Notes: generated by a model from the letters alone, not told the origin. A stretch of 64,000 nucleotides of DNA from Methanosarcina sp. (GCA_003164755.1 PLUB01000057.1:1-64000); one strand, 5' to 3'. Positions 38,441-51,820 are shown, counted from the first letter of the stretch. Translations and numbers: made by a program.

Positions 38441-39487
38441 ATGAATTTGAGTGAACTAATATACATTATAGGCTTTGCTTCCATTGCTGTCATTATTACT
38501 TTATATTACACTCGCAAAGAAACTCTTGTTACGGTGAATCAAACTTATACTAATGAAAAAGATGTCAGTATTGCTAAGGAATGGCAGGTTAATGAAGGTT
38601 TCAATCGGGCTATCGATCAGTTGGGAAACGAAAAAATGGAGACTAGGTTAGGTGGAATATATGCTCTTGAAAGAATTTCAACTGAATCGGAGAAAGATTA
38701 CTGGCCAATTATGGAAATTTTGACGGCTTATGTTAGGAAGAATTCTAGCATTGATAATCGATTATTAGATAATTCTCTGATAAAAGAACCTATATTAATG
38801 GATACTCAAACTAGCGAAAGTGCAAAAAAACAAGATATAGCAGTAAAAAATGTAACTTTAGACATTCAAGTAATTCTCACTGTCCTTGGAAGACGCAAAT
38901 ACTCCTTCGAATCTGGAGAGACCAACAATCTGAATCTTTCTAGAACTAATCTCCAACATACTGATCTATTGAAGGCTGACTTTTCTGGTGCTAATCTTTC
39001 TGAAGCTAACCTTTTTGGTGCTAACCTTTCTGAGACTATCCTTAATAGGGCTAACCTTTATAGAGCTGACCTTTCTAGTGCTATTCTTATTAAGGCTGAT
39101 CTTTCTGGTGCTAACTTTTCTGAAGCTAACCTTTCTGGAGCTAACTTTTATAGGACTAACCTATCTGGAGCTGACCTTTCTAAAGCCAATCTTAGAGCTA
39201 ACCTTAGGGTTGCCCATACAGATTTCCTTTCGGAAGCTGACCTTAAGGATAACCTTTCTAGGGCTGGCCTTAAGGCTATTTTTTCTGTGACTAACCTTTC
39301 TGAGGCTAACTTTTCTGAGGCTAACCTTTCTGAGGCTAACCTTTCTGGAGCTGACCTTATACAAGCTAAAAATCTTAAAATTAAACAACTTTCTGAAGTG
39401 GAAACACTTTATAACGCAAAATTGGACGAAGAGCTTCGTTTACCATTAAAGGCGAAGTATCCTTCTCTTTTTGAAGGACCGAAATGA
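38441..39487 (+). CDS. Membrane-anchored pentapeptide-repeat protein
   Basis: A 348-residue protein. Residues 5-23 form an N-terminal membrane helix (ELIYIIGFASIAVIITLYY). Residues 45-160 are an alpha-helical domain with GGIYALERIS and YWPIMEILTAYVR, a module that commonly precedes pentapeptide repeats. Residues 165-315 are about 28 pentapeptides of the A(D/N)LSG/E type (SGANLSEANLFGANL), which form a right-handed quadrilateral beta-helix. The frame is intact, though the DNA repeats (GCTAACCTTTCTG) invite slippage. Role unknown; possibly a signalling or scaffold protein at the membrane. Confidence 0.8.
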   Translation: MNLSELIYIIGFASIAVIITLYYTRKETLVTVNQTYTNEKDVSIAKEWQVNEGFNRAIDQLGNEKMETRLGGIYALERISTESEKDYWPIMEILTAYVRKNSSIDNRLLDNSLIKEPILMDTQTSESAKKQDIAVKNVTLDIQVILTVLGRRKYSFESGETNNLNLSRTNLQHTDLLKADFSGANLSEANLFGANLSETILNRANLYRADLSSAILIKADLSGANFSEANLSGANFYRTNLSGADLSKANLRANLRVAHTDFLSEADLKDNLSRAGLKAIFSVTNLSEANFSEANLSEANLSGADLIQAKNLKIKQLSEVETLYNAKLDEELRLPLKAKYPSLFEGPK

Positions 39488-39919
39488 ATTCTTTTTATGA
39501 CCATATAATTATGAATAGATCCATCTCTAGTGAATATATCAATGTTTGAAAGTAAAACTTTTTATTATTTTCCGGTTCCCAGATTTTTGGTAATGTGCCG
39601 AAAGTTCTGTAAAATCTGATTGACGCTGTATTTTTTTCCTTTCATCACAAAAGAGGTGCAAAGTCAATGGTTAATATCTCCTCAATCCAAAAAAATTACC
39701 ATTTCGATCATATCAATATTAATCTGTCAAATTCAATGTCAAAAATTTGATTAGAATTTGAAAAAAATAACCATCTTTGGCCAGAGAATTATCTGTAAAA
39801 TATAATCATAAGAAAATGGGTCAAAAAATTATTGGCCATAATATTACTTTGCTATTTATCTCAAATATAAATTTTCTTTCAATATAAAAATCAAATTATC
39901 GAATCAGGAGTGTATAAAA
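39488..39919. other. Spacer, no gene supported
   Basis: A stretch near 39590-39680 (CCGAAAGTTCTGTAAAA then TTTTTTTCCTTTCATCAC) loosely resembles 52920-52975. No coding or RNA feature is recognised. Confidence 0.35.
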
Positions 39920-40701
39920 TTCTGGGAAATTTCGATAAACTTCTATTCATTTAAGTATCGGATAATTTAAATCTCTTAACACTAATTTTTATTCACGAAA
40001 ACTCTTACTTTTTGCTCATAATGAAAAATACAATTTTTTTCAGTCAATTGGAGGCAAACTTTTAGAAATTGATTCATTAATTTATTGGAAATTTTTTCGT
40101 ATCATTTTTGAGTTCATATATTTTTACAAAACAGTTTTCTGAAGCAGAACTGAAGCTGGATTAATAATTCTGTTAAAAGTGCTAGTCTTACAACTGTAGA
40201 ATTGTTTTTCAGACTTTGTACTTAAGAAACAATGTATTGATCGAATTTCTTTCAGGAAATTTCTTGGTTTTCCTGAATACATACCAGAAAGTACCAAAGT
40301 CTGATCAATCATAAAAGAAATTATTGATAACTGCATAAAATGAAAAATATGTTGATAGTTGCAAGCCAACTTGATTGTCTTGAGTTGAAAATAAAAGAGA
40401 TAATTATTCAGTATTCTACGTTTATCCATTTAGATCCTGGACATGTAAAAGAGGATAAACTTCGAAAAAATGAAGAAAAACAAAAAGAATCATATACTGT
40501 ACATGAGCAAAAAATATTGTAAGTCAAACTTTGGATATAAACTTTACAGTATTGTTCAAAAAGTGAATCTGAAGATGTTGCATACAGATTTTTGTTATCT
40601 CCTCTATCATTTGATGACGTTGAAAATAAAAGAAGTCGTTTGAAATTTGAACAGGACCCCTGCGAAGAAAAAAATTAGAGGTAGATCAGAATCCTCTATA
40701 T
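39920..40701 (+). mobile_element. IS5-family insertion sequence remnant, copy C (internally deleted)
   Basis: Left end GGGAAATTTCGATAAACTTC and right end GATCAGAATCCTCTATATTT. Plus-strand pieces FLGFPEYIPESTKV, LKIKEIIIQYSTFIH-type text and DPGHVKEDK belong to the same transposase as copies A and B. The central DDE region is deleted, giving about 780 bp instead of about 1,000-1,100. Inactive. Confidence 0.72.
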
Positions 40702-40743
40702 TTTGCCCTGGATCTGTTTTGCTTCATTTTCACTGAAAATTGC

Positions 40744-40944
40744 TCAGAATGATATCTCTTTGTGGATGTTAATACTATTCACAACAAGTTTGATGATTTC
40801 TGCTTTCTGATATTTTCCAATGGTTAGAATCGTCATGAATTGTGCAAAATCCGTCCGGATTCTTTTTTTGATGACCGGAGTAACTCTTTTTCCTGCTTTG
40901 AATTCTACCGTCACAAGCAATATATTTGCTGTTTCATTCCTCAA
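40744..40944 (-). other. Weak reading frame downstream of the hsp20 genes
   Basis: A 66-codon minus-strand frame (MRNETANILLVTVEFKAGKRVTP) with basic, strand-like composition but no ribosome-binding site. It could be a small gene or a fragment; not identified. Confidence 0.2.
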
Positions 40945-41048
40945 ATATTCATAACCATATTTTTTTGAGCTCCCAGCTTAAAAATAATGATCATTATCTC
41001 ATCTTTAAGCAGGTGCTTTTGTTTCTTCGCAAAGCTACCTGAAAATAA

Positions 41049-41549
41049 TTACCAATCAATTTTTATTTCAACTGGTTTTTCTTCAGCACAACGTCTAAAG
41101 GTAACTTCAAGCACTCCGTTTTTATAGTTGGCTTTTGCACTCTTTGGGTCCACACGTACTGGAAGCTCAATATCTTCTGAATATTTGAAAGGTCTGTTGA
41201 TCCTTATTTCTAGGTTTTGAGCAGTCGCATGCAGAAGGATATCTTCCTTTTTAATCTCTGGAAATTCTGCAAGTACATGTACCAATTCTTCGTTTTCAAA
41301 AATATCAATTAAAGGATCTTTTACTTCGGAGGGAAAGGTCTTCTCTTCATTTTGAGAATATTCTGGAATGTTTCCGAACTTCTGGAATTCAAGATCTTCC
41401 CCTGGGCGACGGATGATGGAAAATCCGTATACGAATGGAATAGACTCTCCCATTTCTTCCAGGAGGGTTTCGATTATTTCTTCCAAGTTGTCAAAAAGTT
41501 CAGATCCAAAATCTTCAAAGAAATCTTTTCTTTTTCTTATGCCCACCAT
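41049..41549 (-). CDS. hsp20: Small heat shock protein, Hsp20/alpha-crystallin family (second)
   Basis: A 166-residue cytosolic holdase. The alpha-crystallin domain spans about residues 75-165 and ends with the family signature AKANYKNGVLEVTF. The N-terminal arm (MVGIRKRKDFFEDFGSELFD) is shared in outline with the paralogue upstream. ATG 41549 is chosen because GAGGTAAT lies directly upstream; a start at 41591 would be unsupported. It begins 34 bases after the stop of the other hsp20, so they are co-transcribed, probably with cdc48 and hsr1. It keeps unfolded proteins soluble for refolding or for Cdc48-linked clearance. Confidence 0.9.
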   Translation of the reverse strand: MVGIRKRKDFFEDFGSELFDNLEEIIETLLEEMGESIPFVYGFSIIRRPGEDLEFQKFGNIPEYSQNEEKTFPSEVKDPLIDIFENEELVHVLAEFPEIKKEDILLHATAQNLEIRINRPFKYSEDIELPVRVDPKSAKANYKNGVLEVTFRRCAEEKPVEIKIDW

Positions 41550-41583
41550 TATTACCTCTGCTTTTCCTTGTGCTCCCAAAAGA

Positions 41584-42111
41584 TTACTCAATATTGATTG
41601 AGGATCGAGAACTGGATTCTAGCCTCTTAAAAGTTACTTCCAGCACGCCGTTATTATATGTGGCTTTTGCACTCAGGGGGTCAACCTTCACGGACAGTTC
41701 CACAAGTTCTGAATAATTTGGATTCCCATCTATTGTTTTGATGTCAAGTATTAAATCAGTTGCGTTTAATATAATATTTTCTTTCTCAATGCCCGGTATT
41801 TCAGCGATCACATGTATTGTATCTTCGGTTTCCAGGATATCAATGAGGGGTTTTCTTATGTCAAGATAACGTTTGTCCCCGAGTTCTATTTGTTCAAATG
41901 TAGGAATATTCCCAAATTCTCGAACTTGTGGACCTTCTTCTTGTCTATGGGTTACAGAAAAGCCGTAGACAAAAGAATTTTGCCCAAAATTTTCTATGTT
42001 TATACCAATTACCCCGTTGAGGCAATCAAAAATTTCGTCCATGCCCTGAAGAGTATCGATTCCAAGAAGTTTATCGAAAAAGATTCTTCTTTTTCTCTCG
42101 TTTCTGTCCAT
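41584..42111 (-). CDS. hsp20: Small heat shock protein, Hsp20/alpha-crystallin family (first)
   Basis: A 175-residue paralogue of the next gene. The crystallin domain covers about residues 80-170, with the signature AKATYNNGVLEVTF and the beta-strand pair VHVIAEIPGIEKENIIL. Both copies share the peculiar pre-domain segment FVYGFS-x-x-x-R and FGNIP, indicating a local duplication. The start MDRNERKRR at 42111 is preferred; GTGGTGGAG precedes it. It lies 143 bases downstream of cdc48, with a hairpin at 42217-42261 between them that may partly terminate or process the message. Confidence 0.9.
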   Translation of the reverse strand: MDRNERKRRIFFDKLLGIDTLQGMDEIFDCLNGVIGINIENFGQNSFVYGFSVTHRQEEGPQVREFGNIPTFEQIELGDKRYLDIRKPLIDILETEDTIHVIAEIPGIEKENIILNATDLILDIKTIDGNPNYSELVELSVKVDPLSAKATYNNGVLEVTFKRLESSSRSSINIE

Positions 42112-42216
42112 CTCCACCACTTCGTTATTAATTATCTATTTTCAATTTATTGCAATTCAGAATCGATGAAAAAACAAATATCTTTGAGTAGTTCCTTCAA
42201 CTTCAAAAAACTGAAA

Positions 42217-45205
<2,989 letters not shown>

Positions 45206-45246
45206 TTTTCCCCTATATTAATTGTTAAAATCTTATGAAATATTTT

Positions 45247-45280
45247 GGCAACAATATCGAATAATTACCTTCATGTTGCC
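45247..45280 (-). promoter_or_regulatory. Candidate operator/promoter of the heat-shock operon
   Basis: GGCAACA (45247-45253), 20 bases, TGTTGCC (45274-45280): a perfect 7-bp inverted repeat. It adjoins a TATA-like AAAATATTTC (45238-45247, read on the minus strand), about 40 bases before the regulator's ATG. Position and symmetry suit a dimeric ArsR-type repressor. Confidence 0.55.
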
Positions 45281-45676
45281 TTTAGAATGGCTTTTAATAA
45301 TTATTAATATTTTAAGTAAATTTTAACAGGGTTACAAAAATCCCTTGAAAACTTTGGCCTGGGAACTGACTGGGTAGTGGTATGTAATTGATAGTAACCA
45401 ATAGTTAATATTTATAATATATAATAATATCTATTTCCAAATTAACATATATCGTTGCTCTGGATTCAGTAAAATTAGTAAAAGATGTTCTTATATTAAT
45501 GATATAAATCTCTTAAATTAGATATATTTCACTAATAAATACAGTATGCTATCACAAAAAAAGTATTATATCGCAGAACGTGTTTAGACAAAAAATAAAT
45601 TTAGAAATCAAAGATTATAAAATATATAATTTAATTGTATGCAATAAATAGAAACATAAAGCCAATTAATGTATAC
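45281..45676. other. AT-rich spacer upstream of the heat-shock operon
   Basis: No gene or repeat is recognised. Confidence 0.4.
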
Positions 45677-46160
45677 ATAAAGAGAATTTTGATAAACTCC
45701 TACGCATTTGAATATTGGAGAATTTAACTCTACTAATACTAATTTTTATTCATGAAAAATCTTACTGATTTTGCTCCTAAAGAAAAATACAAACTTCTTC
45801 AGTTAGTTGGAGACAAACTTGTTGAAATTGATTTCTTAATTGATTGAAAATCTTTTCTTAGTATTTTTGAGTCCATATATTTTAACATAAAAGTTTCCTG
45901 AGGCAGACCTGAAACTTATGTAATCATTACGCTTAAAATAATTGTTTTATAGAAATTTCATAGTCTTTCCGACTTAGAACTTAAGAAACAATGTATTGAT
46001 TTAATTTCTTTCAGGAAATCTCTTGGTTTTCCTGAGTAGATACCAGACAGTATCACAGTCTGACCAATCAGAAAAAGAATTATTGATAACTGCACAGAAG
46101 AAAAAATATGGGAACAATTGCAAACCAACTTGATTGCATTATTTTTGAAAAATAAAACTG
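45677..46160 (+). mobile_element. IS5-family insertion sequence remnant, copy D (5' half only)
   Basis: Left end AGAGAATTTTGATAAACTCC and the following 480 bp match copies A-C (GDKLVEIDFLID, FLGFPE text near 46010-46040). The 3' half and right end are missing. Inactive. Confidence 0.7.
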
Positions 46161-46646
46161 GGAATTGAGGAATGGTAAAATAATGGGAAAAATTAAGAAT
46201 CATAGCACTATCAATGACGTTGGGTATGCTTAAGATGTTAATAATTTTCTGATTAAAAAAACTGTATTTATGTTACAGTTAATGTAATAGTATATTTTGC
46301 TAACAAAAAATATATTACCGTAGTCCAATGGGAGCATTAAAATTACGATGAAAATAGAAAAAATTAAAAGTGGAAGGTAATAATTATCAAACTGGTCTGA
46401 ATTTAGTGAAGATACACTGTGGCACATTCAAAAGTGAGTTAATTTGGCTATTTAAGTTTAAAATTTCTTCCACATTTCAGATTTCTATAATTAGGTCATT
46501 TCAATTAGTTACTTAAAATCCTTGAGCATAGGATTCCGTCTATTTTCTTCAAATCCAATACCTGCACTCTTTTTTGGAATTTATCTATAACTTGTGAGCA
46601 CGAACAAAGTATATATAAATTCAAAATAGAAGCTGGGGGGAAAGTT
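46161..46646. other. Spacer downstream of proC, nothing recognised
   Basis: AT-rich; no frame with a start signal and no repeat is seen. Confidence 0.4.
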
Positions 46647-47459
46647 CTAATCTTCCCTAAGTTCTTTTGAGCGTTCACTTGCCCTTATTACTGCGTTCAT
46701 AAATGCAGCCCTGATTCCGGCTTCTTCAAGAGCATGGATGCCCTGAATCGTAGTTCCGCCAGGAGAAGTGACCATATCTTTGAGTTCTCCTGGATGCATA
46801 CCTGTTTCGAGTACCATTTTTGCAGCTCCAAGCACAGTCTGGGCTGCCAGTGTCTGGGCACTTTTTCTATCCATTCCTTCAAGGACAGCTCCATCAGTCA
46901 TTGCCTCGATAATAGGAAAAATGAATGCTGGGCCGCTTCCTGAAAGGCCTGTGACAGCATCCATGAGAGATTCAGGCACCTGGACGGCTGTGCCAACTGC
47001 AGAAAATATCTCAAGAGTAATCTTCAGGTCTTCAGGAGTGGCATTCTTGCCAAGAGCAATTCCTGAAGCAGCTTCCAAAACCGTGGCTGCAATGTTCGGC
47101 ATTACGCGTATAATCCTGGTGTCCTTGAGGAGGGCCTGCTCATAAGTGAGAAGAGGCACTCCTGCGGCAATCGAGATCACAAGTTTGTCAGAAGTTATGT
47201 AATCCCGTAAATCTGCGAGCACTGATCCGAGTGTATTGGGTTTCACTGCAAGAATAAGAATATCCGATTTCTGAACAATAACAATATTATCAGTCGATAC
47301 CATTATACCCATCTTTGCTTGCAGGTCTCTCAGAAAAGGTTCGTATACATCACTTGCACTAATATTTTCATGTGTCACTATTTTGGCTTTGATAATGCCC
47401 TTAATAAGAGCAGATCCCATTTTTCCTGCTCCTATAAATCCTATATTTCGGTTTTTCAT
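46647..47459 (-). CDS. proC: Pyrroline-5-carboxylate reductase
   Basis: ProC reduces 1-pyrroline-5-carboxylate to proline with NAD(P)H, the last step of proline synthesis. The 270-residue protein has the Rossmann motif GFIGAGKMGSALIKG at 7-21. The central VMPN and the C-terminal substrate signature (TGLSGSGPAF, then DMVTSPGGTTIQGIHALE) are all present. A very strong ribosome-binding site AAGGAGGATCA precedes the ATG at 47459. It is the third gene of proA-proB-proC on the minus strand, 149 bases after proB. Length is standard. Confidence 0.96.
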   Translation of the reverse strand: MKNRNIGFIGAGKMGSALIKGIIKAKIVTHENISASDVYEPFLRDLQAKMGIMVSTDNIVIVQKSDILILAVKPNTLGSVLADLRDYITSDKLVISIAAGVPLLTYEQALLKDTRIIRVMPNIAATVLEAASGIALGKNATPEDLKITLEIFSAVGTAVQVPESLMDAVTGLSGSGPAFIFPIIEAMTDGAVLEGMDRKSAQTLAAQTVLGAAKMVLETGMHPGELKDMVTSPGGTTIQGIHALEEAGIRAAFMNAVIRASERSKELRED

Positions 47460-47608
47460 AAATGATCCTCCTTATTTCCAACGACAAATATGATATAGAG
47501 AGGTACTGGCTATATTATTGTAAAATAATTTCACAGAACATTATAGGATCGAGATAAGATTCCAGGTGATATAATATTTATCTAACCTTTTCAAGAATAT
47601 CTATGACT

Positions 47609-48766
47609 TTAATTTAATTCTTCCAATATGCCAATATTTTCTTTTTTAACTACATTATCATAATTTTTATAGCCTAAAATACTCTCTATTTTGTTTGTAT
47701 GGGCTCCTTTTATTTTAATAAGTTCTTGAGAGGTGTAATCTGTTATTCCCTTTGAAAAAACCCTGCCTTCACATTCTATTTTTACAACGTCTCCCCTATC
47801 AAAAATTCCCTCAACCTCTACAACACCTGCCGGCAAAAGACTTCTTTTTCCTAGAATCGCAGCCTTTGCACCTGCATCTACATGAATAGTGCCTGAGGCC
47901 CTTGAAAGAATGATCCAACGGGAGCGATTTTTCGGGATACACCTCTCAGCGAGGAAGAAGGTTCCGATATCTTCTCCTGAAATAGCCTTCAGAACTACAT
48001 TCTCAATTTCGCTGTTCGCAATTAACATGTAACAACCTGCCATTCTACAGATCTTTGCAGCTTGTATCTTGGTTTTCATTCCGCCTACACCCTTGAAGCT
48101 TGTAGAGTCACCCCCATAACTCTCTATTTCAGATGTAATCTTTTCCACAAGAGACAGAAGTATGGCATCGTTATTTTTCTTTGGGTTCTTGTCAAAAAGA
48201 CCGTCGATGTCCGAAAGAATGATCAGGAGATCGGCATCTATTTTGCTTGCAACCATTGCCGAAAGTTTATCATTGTCGCCGAATATTGCTTCAATTTCAT
48301 TTGTGCATATACAGTCGTTTTCATTTATTATTGGAATGACCCCATATTCCAGTAGTGTAGATATACTGTTCCTCAAGTTGAGGTAAGATACTCTATTCGA
48401 ATAGAATTCATAAGTAAGAAGGATCTGAGCGACTTTCAGATCATGCTTTATAAAAGCTTCACTCCAGTCCTGCATCAGAATGCTCTGCCCAACAGCTGCC
48501 GCTGCCTGCCTGATAGGTATTTCACGGGGCTTTGGAGCAATACCCAGTTTTTGGAGTCCTACGGTTATTGCTCCCGAACTTACTAAAATTATTTCTTTTC
48601 CCTGCTTTCGAAGCTCGAAAACCTGGGATGCAATGCTTTCCATAAATGTGGGATCAATACTACAATTTTCCTTTGTATCGGCGCAATTATTTTTTGTAAT
48701 AGAGGACGTACCTATTTTGATGACGATTTTATTTACATCAGTGAGAAATTGTTTTCTATCTACCAC
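47609..48766 (-). CDS. proB: Glutamate 5-kinase with PUA domain
   Basis: ProB phosphorylates glutamate at the gamma position to open proline synthesis and is normally feedback-inhibited by proline. The 385-residue protein has an amino-acid-kinase domain (KIVIKIGTSSIT, ILVSSGAITVG, INENDCICTNEI, ILSDIDGLFDKNP, GVGGMKTKIQAA) and a C-terminal PUA domain from about residue 285 (GTIHVDAGAKAAI, LPAGVVEVEGIFDRGDVV). The start is GTG at 48766; an ATG five bases upstream is out of frame. It stands between proA (140-base gap) and proC. Confidence 0.95.
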   Translation of the reverse strand: MVDRKQFLTDVNKIVIKIGTSSITKNNCADTKENCSIDPTFMESIASQVFELRKQGKEIILVSSGAITVGLQKLGIAPKPREIPIRQAAAAVGQSILMQDWSEAFIKHDLKVAQILLTYEFYSNRVSYLNLRNSISTLLEYGVIPIINENDCICTNEIEAIFGDNDKLSAMVASKIDADLLIILSDIDGLFDKNPKKNNDAILLSLVEKITSEIESYGGDSTSFKGVGGMKTKIQAAKICRMAGCYMLIANSEIENVVLKAISGEDIGTFFLAERCIPKNRSRWIILSRASGTIHVDAGAKAAILGKRSLLPAGVVEVEGIFDRGDVVKIECEGRVFSKGITDYTSQELIKIKGAHTNKIESILGYKNYDNVVKKENIGILEELN

Positions 48767-48906
48767 TCATAAAGCCTCGTAGGGTATTTTGAAAATGCGA
48801 CTGAAATAAATTTTTAACCGCAATCCAAGTTTCTATCACTTTTATTAAATTTATGTAGGTATTTCAATCCAGATATTACACTCTCATTACAAATATTAAA
48901 GGACTT

Positions 48907-50250
48907 TCAATTAAAATCTCTAAATTTAATATCAAGTTTCATGTGTGTATAGGGCTTTGCATTATTCCCTGCATAATTCGAAACAACATGCCCCTTTCCC
49001 AAAAGAATATACTTGTATATCAGCAATCCTTCCATCCCCACCGGCCCGCGGGAATGGATCTTATTTGTACTGATTCCAACTTCAGCTCCTTTCCCATAAC
49101 GATAGCCGTCTGCAAAACGAGTTGATGCATTTACCATAACACTTGAAGAGTCAACAAGTCCTATGAACTCTTTTCTCCTTGAAGAATTTTCAGTTATTAT
49201 CCCATCAGTGTGATGGGAGCCGAATTTATTTATGTGATCAATAGCTTCTTTTATGGAATCAACGAGCTTTATAGAAAGGGTTAGATCATTGTACTCTAGA
49301 CTCCAGTCCTCTTCGGTTGCCTTTTCAAGCGGAGAAAATCCTCTACTTGCAAGTAGAATATAACTTTCGTTATCACAGCGCAGTTTAACACCTGCCTTAA
49401 TATATATCTCTGCCATTTTAAGTAAGAATGAATCTGCAATCTTACGATTTACCAGGAGAGTTTCGATGGCATTGCATGCAGCAGGGTACTGCACTTTGGA
49501 GTCAAAGCAAACCTTCAAAGCTGTATCGAGATTCGCATATTCATCCACATATATGTGGCATACTCCGCTAGTGTGTCCAAGTACGGGGATTTTCGTATTG
49601 TTCTGTATAAACTTGACAAACTCATTTGAACCTCTTGGGATAAGGAGGTCAATGTAGGTATCAAGATTCAAAAGATCCATCACTTCTTCTCTAGTTTCCA
49701 TGAGCTGGAAAGCACCTTCTGGCATACCACTAGTAGATTCAATAGCTTTTAAAAGAATTTGGAAAATAGTCCGATTTGACTCTCCAGCCTCGCTTCCACC
49801 TTTAAAAATAGTTGCATTCCCACTCTTCAGACAAAGCGACATGACTTGGGGTACTACATCAGGTCTAGATTCAAAGATAACTCCTATCAAGCCTATGGGG
49901 CAACTTACCTGGTAGAGAATTAGGTCCCTATCAAGCTCAAGAGTAGAGATAGTATCTCCTACAGGATCTGTGAGCTTTATGACGTCTCTGATTCCTGCTA
50001 TCATCTCATCAATTTTTGAATTACTTACTTTGAGTCTGTCTACAAGGGCCTGAGTAAGTTTCCCTTTATTTTTCAGCTCCATTGCATATTCAAGATCCTT
50101 TGAATTTGCGTCCAGAATAGCTTGTCTCTCTTTATCGATGGCTTCAGCCATAGCCTCTAAAGCTATATTTTTTATCCTTTCGCTTAAATTGGCAAGTTCA
50201 ATTGACGCTTTTTTTGCCATTACTACTTTGTTTATAATATCTTTAGCCAT
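48907..50250 (-). CDS. proA: Glutamate-5-semialdehyde dehydrogenase
   Basis: ProA reduces gamma-glutamyl phosphate to glutamate semialdehyde with NADPH. The 447-residue protein shows the ALDH-type fold with the catalytic Cys in VQYPAACNAIETLLV. The family segments are GVIFESRPDVVPQV, LKSGNATIFKGGSEA, LIPRGSNEFVKFIQ and STRFADGYRYGKGAEVGIST near the C-terminus. ATG 50250 is chosen over 50289, since GGTGAT lies just upstream. It heads the proA-proB-proC run. Confidence 0.95.
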   Translation of the reverse strand: MAKDIINKVVMAKKASIELANLSERIKNIALEAMAEAIDKERQAILDANSKDLEYAMELKNKGKLTQALVDRLKVSNSKIDEMIAGIRDVIKLTDPVGDTISTLELDRDLILYQVSCPIGLIGVIFESRPDVVPQVMSLCLKSGNATIFKGGSEAGESNRTIFQILLKAIESTSGMPEGAFQLMETREEVMDLLNLDTYIDLLIPRGSNEFVKFIQNNTKIPVLGHTSGVCHIYVDEYANLDTALKVCFDSKVQYPAACNAIETLLVNRKIADSFLLKMAEIYIKAGVKLRCDNESYILLASRGFSPLEKATEEDWSLEYNDLTLSIKLVDSIKEAIDHINKFGSHHTDGIITENSSRRKEFIGLVDSSSVMVNASTRFADGYRYGKGAEVGISTNKIHSRGPVGMEGLLIYKYILLGKGHVVSNYAGNNAKPYTHMKLDIKFRDFN

Positions 50251-50384
50251 ATAATCACCATCTTTATCCAAAAAAGTCATAAGCTTCAATCATGTAGCTA
50301 GGAAACTAAACTCTTTAATCGTGTAATTAATTTACAAAATATTGGGCGTTATCAGGTATATTGAGGCAGAGTGCATAATTTTCG
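50251..50384 (-). promoter_or_regulatory. Upstream region of proA
   Basis: AT-rich DNA with TATA-like sequence (AATTAATTACACGATTAAAG on the minus strand near 50305-50330). The exact box is not resolved. Confidence 0.25.
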
Positions 50385-51070
50385 GCAAAATCTGTTCCAT
50401 ATTCCTTAATTTTCTTTTTTGATTACTGTGCCATTACTATTATACTTGTTTCCTGTTATCCAGTTTCATTTATATAAATGGGTATTAAGCCCGTTCATCT
50501 CGATATTGATTCCTGGTTAGGGAATGCCCTCCCCATTTTGCTCATTGTTTTGAGTTCCTTGTTAGTCCTTTCCATCATATTTGTTGTTCTTATTTTTTGC
50601 TAGTGATTCTCTGGAAACTGTATATAGTTCATGATATCTTGCTGGAAGCTTTCAAGCGTATTAGCTGCAGTTTTACGTTCCATACTATCAAGGTCCATAA
50701 CCAGAACATACCTTTTCTGATGATCTATAAAATGCTTATTTCAATTTCTCAGTCACTTAATTTTGCTTTTTTTTGGCACCGTCTTGAGCACTTGTCTTAT
50801 TAGATGACATGACACATCTGAAAGCTTGATCCAAGAAATATTTTCTTACTTCTTTATGCGTCTACTTTATGCAAATCAGGAACTATTAACTTTACACCTC
50901 TCAAACATTTTTCTTTCAGATCATCAAAAAGATTTTCAAAAAACAAAGAATATTCAATCTCTAGTAATCTTACTTCAAGGACTTCATGGTGATCATGATC
51001 TCTTATCCAAGCAACTGAGTATGTCCAAGCCCCTGCTTTGGATATCGAGGAATTATTCAAAGTCAAATCT
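50385..51070 (-). mobile_element. IS256/mutator-family transposase remnant
   Basis: Minus-strand pieces in several frames match a mutator-type DDE transposase. They are WIRDHDHHEVLEVRLLE, ENLFDDLKEKCLRGVKLIV, RQVLKTVPKKSK, DHQKRYVLVMDLDSMERK-type text, and RTTNMMERTNKELKTMSKMG with AFPNQES, the conserved C-terminal signature of the family. Stops and shifts are frequent. It lies back to back with an IS200-like remnant at 51081. Confidence 0.7.
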
Positions 51071-51080
51071 ATTCATTTGT

Positions 51081-51600
51081 TTAGACTCCTCTTTTTTCCT
51101 AGTTCCTTGGATTTCCAACATAGTTTTTAATGATATCTAAAGTTGTATAATCATTCACAGTTTCAATGTTACCTCTATCTATCCAAAGATTGTAATTCCC
51201 TAATTATTTTTTAATCTCAGAATATTTTTAAAGATTTTTCGTGCTCAGATACTTTTTTTAATCCATATCAATCCTGAAGGGGAGTGTTTTGGCTCAGCAT
51301 CAACAAAAAAATATACATTATCTAGATCATACTGATTGCATCAAACTCAAAAAATATATTTTACCAATTCAAAGGAATATATTTTTAAATAGTTGATGAT
51401 GTAATTGTTCAAATAAAAATCTGTTACGATACTTCACACAAAAAATGTGTTACATCCATTTTATTGATATAAATTTTTGCATTACTTACTTCTATTTTAT
51501 AATGAAAAGGTAGCTTAAAATATAACTCAGTTAGTTAATGACGGTTATCAGAGAAATTTCCGTCTTCTTAGCAAGTTGAGTGGTATTCGAATGGGATGGG
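51081..51600 (-). mobile_element. IS200-like element remnant (tnpA plus left end)
   Basis: Fragments AEPKHSPSGLIWIKKSI and DIIKNYVGNPRN match the tnpA remnant at 12241-12640, in the same order. The region 51510-51600 repeats the orphan end at 10060-10160. Heavily decayed. Confidence 0.55.
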
Positions 51601-51820
51601 ATTACTTAAAACTTTTAGAGTATCCAAATATAAGTACAGGGATAATTTGACAGTGTAGCTAAAGTTCTCTAAAAAATGAATGCCTCATTATCCATTTCTG
51701 TCACTGCAAAAAGTAGGATGCAGAGCCAATAGCTTTACTGATAAAGCTTCTGTTTCGATTGTTTTCATCGGTGCATAGATTTTAAGTAAAACTATGCATA
51801 TGCTACTAGTTGATGCTTGT
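51601..51820. other. Short spacer
   Basis: No feature is recognised. Confidence 0.35.

Noticed and set aside
38988..39290. Leu/Thr-rich frame within the pentapeptide gene
   Set aside because: Same strand, shifted frame of the A(D/N)LSG repeats; artefact of repeated DNA.
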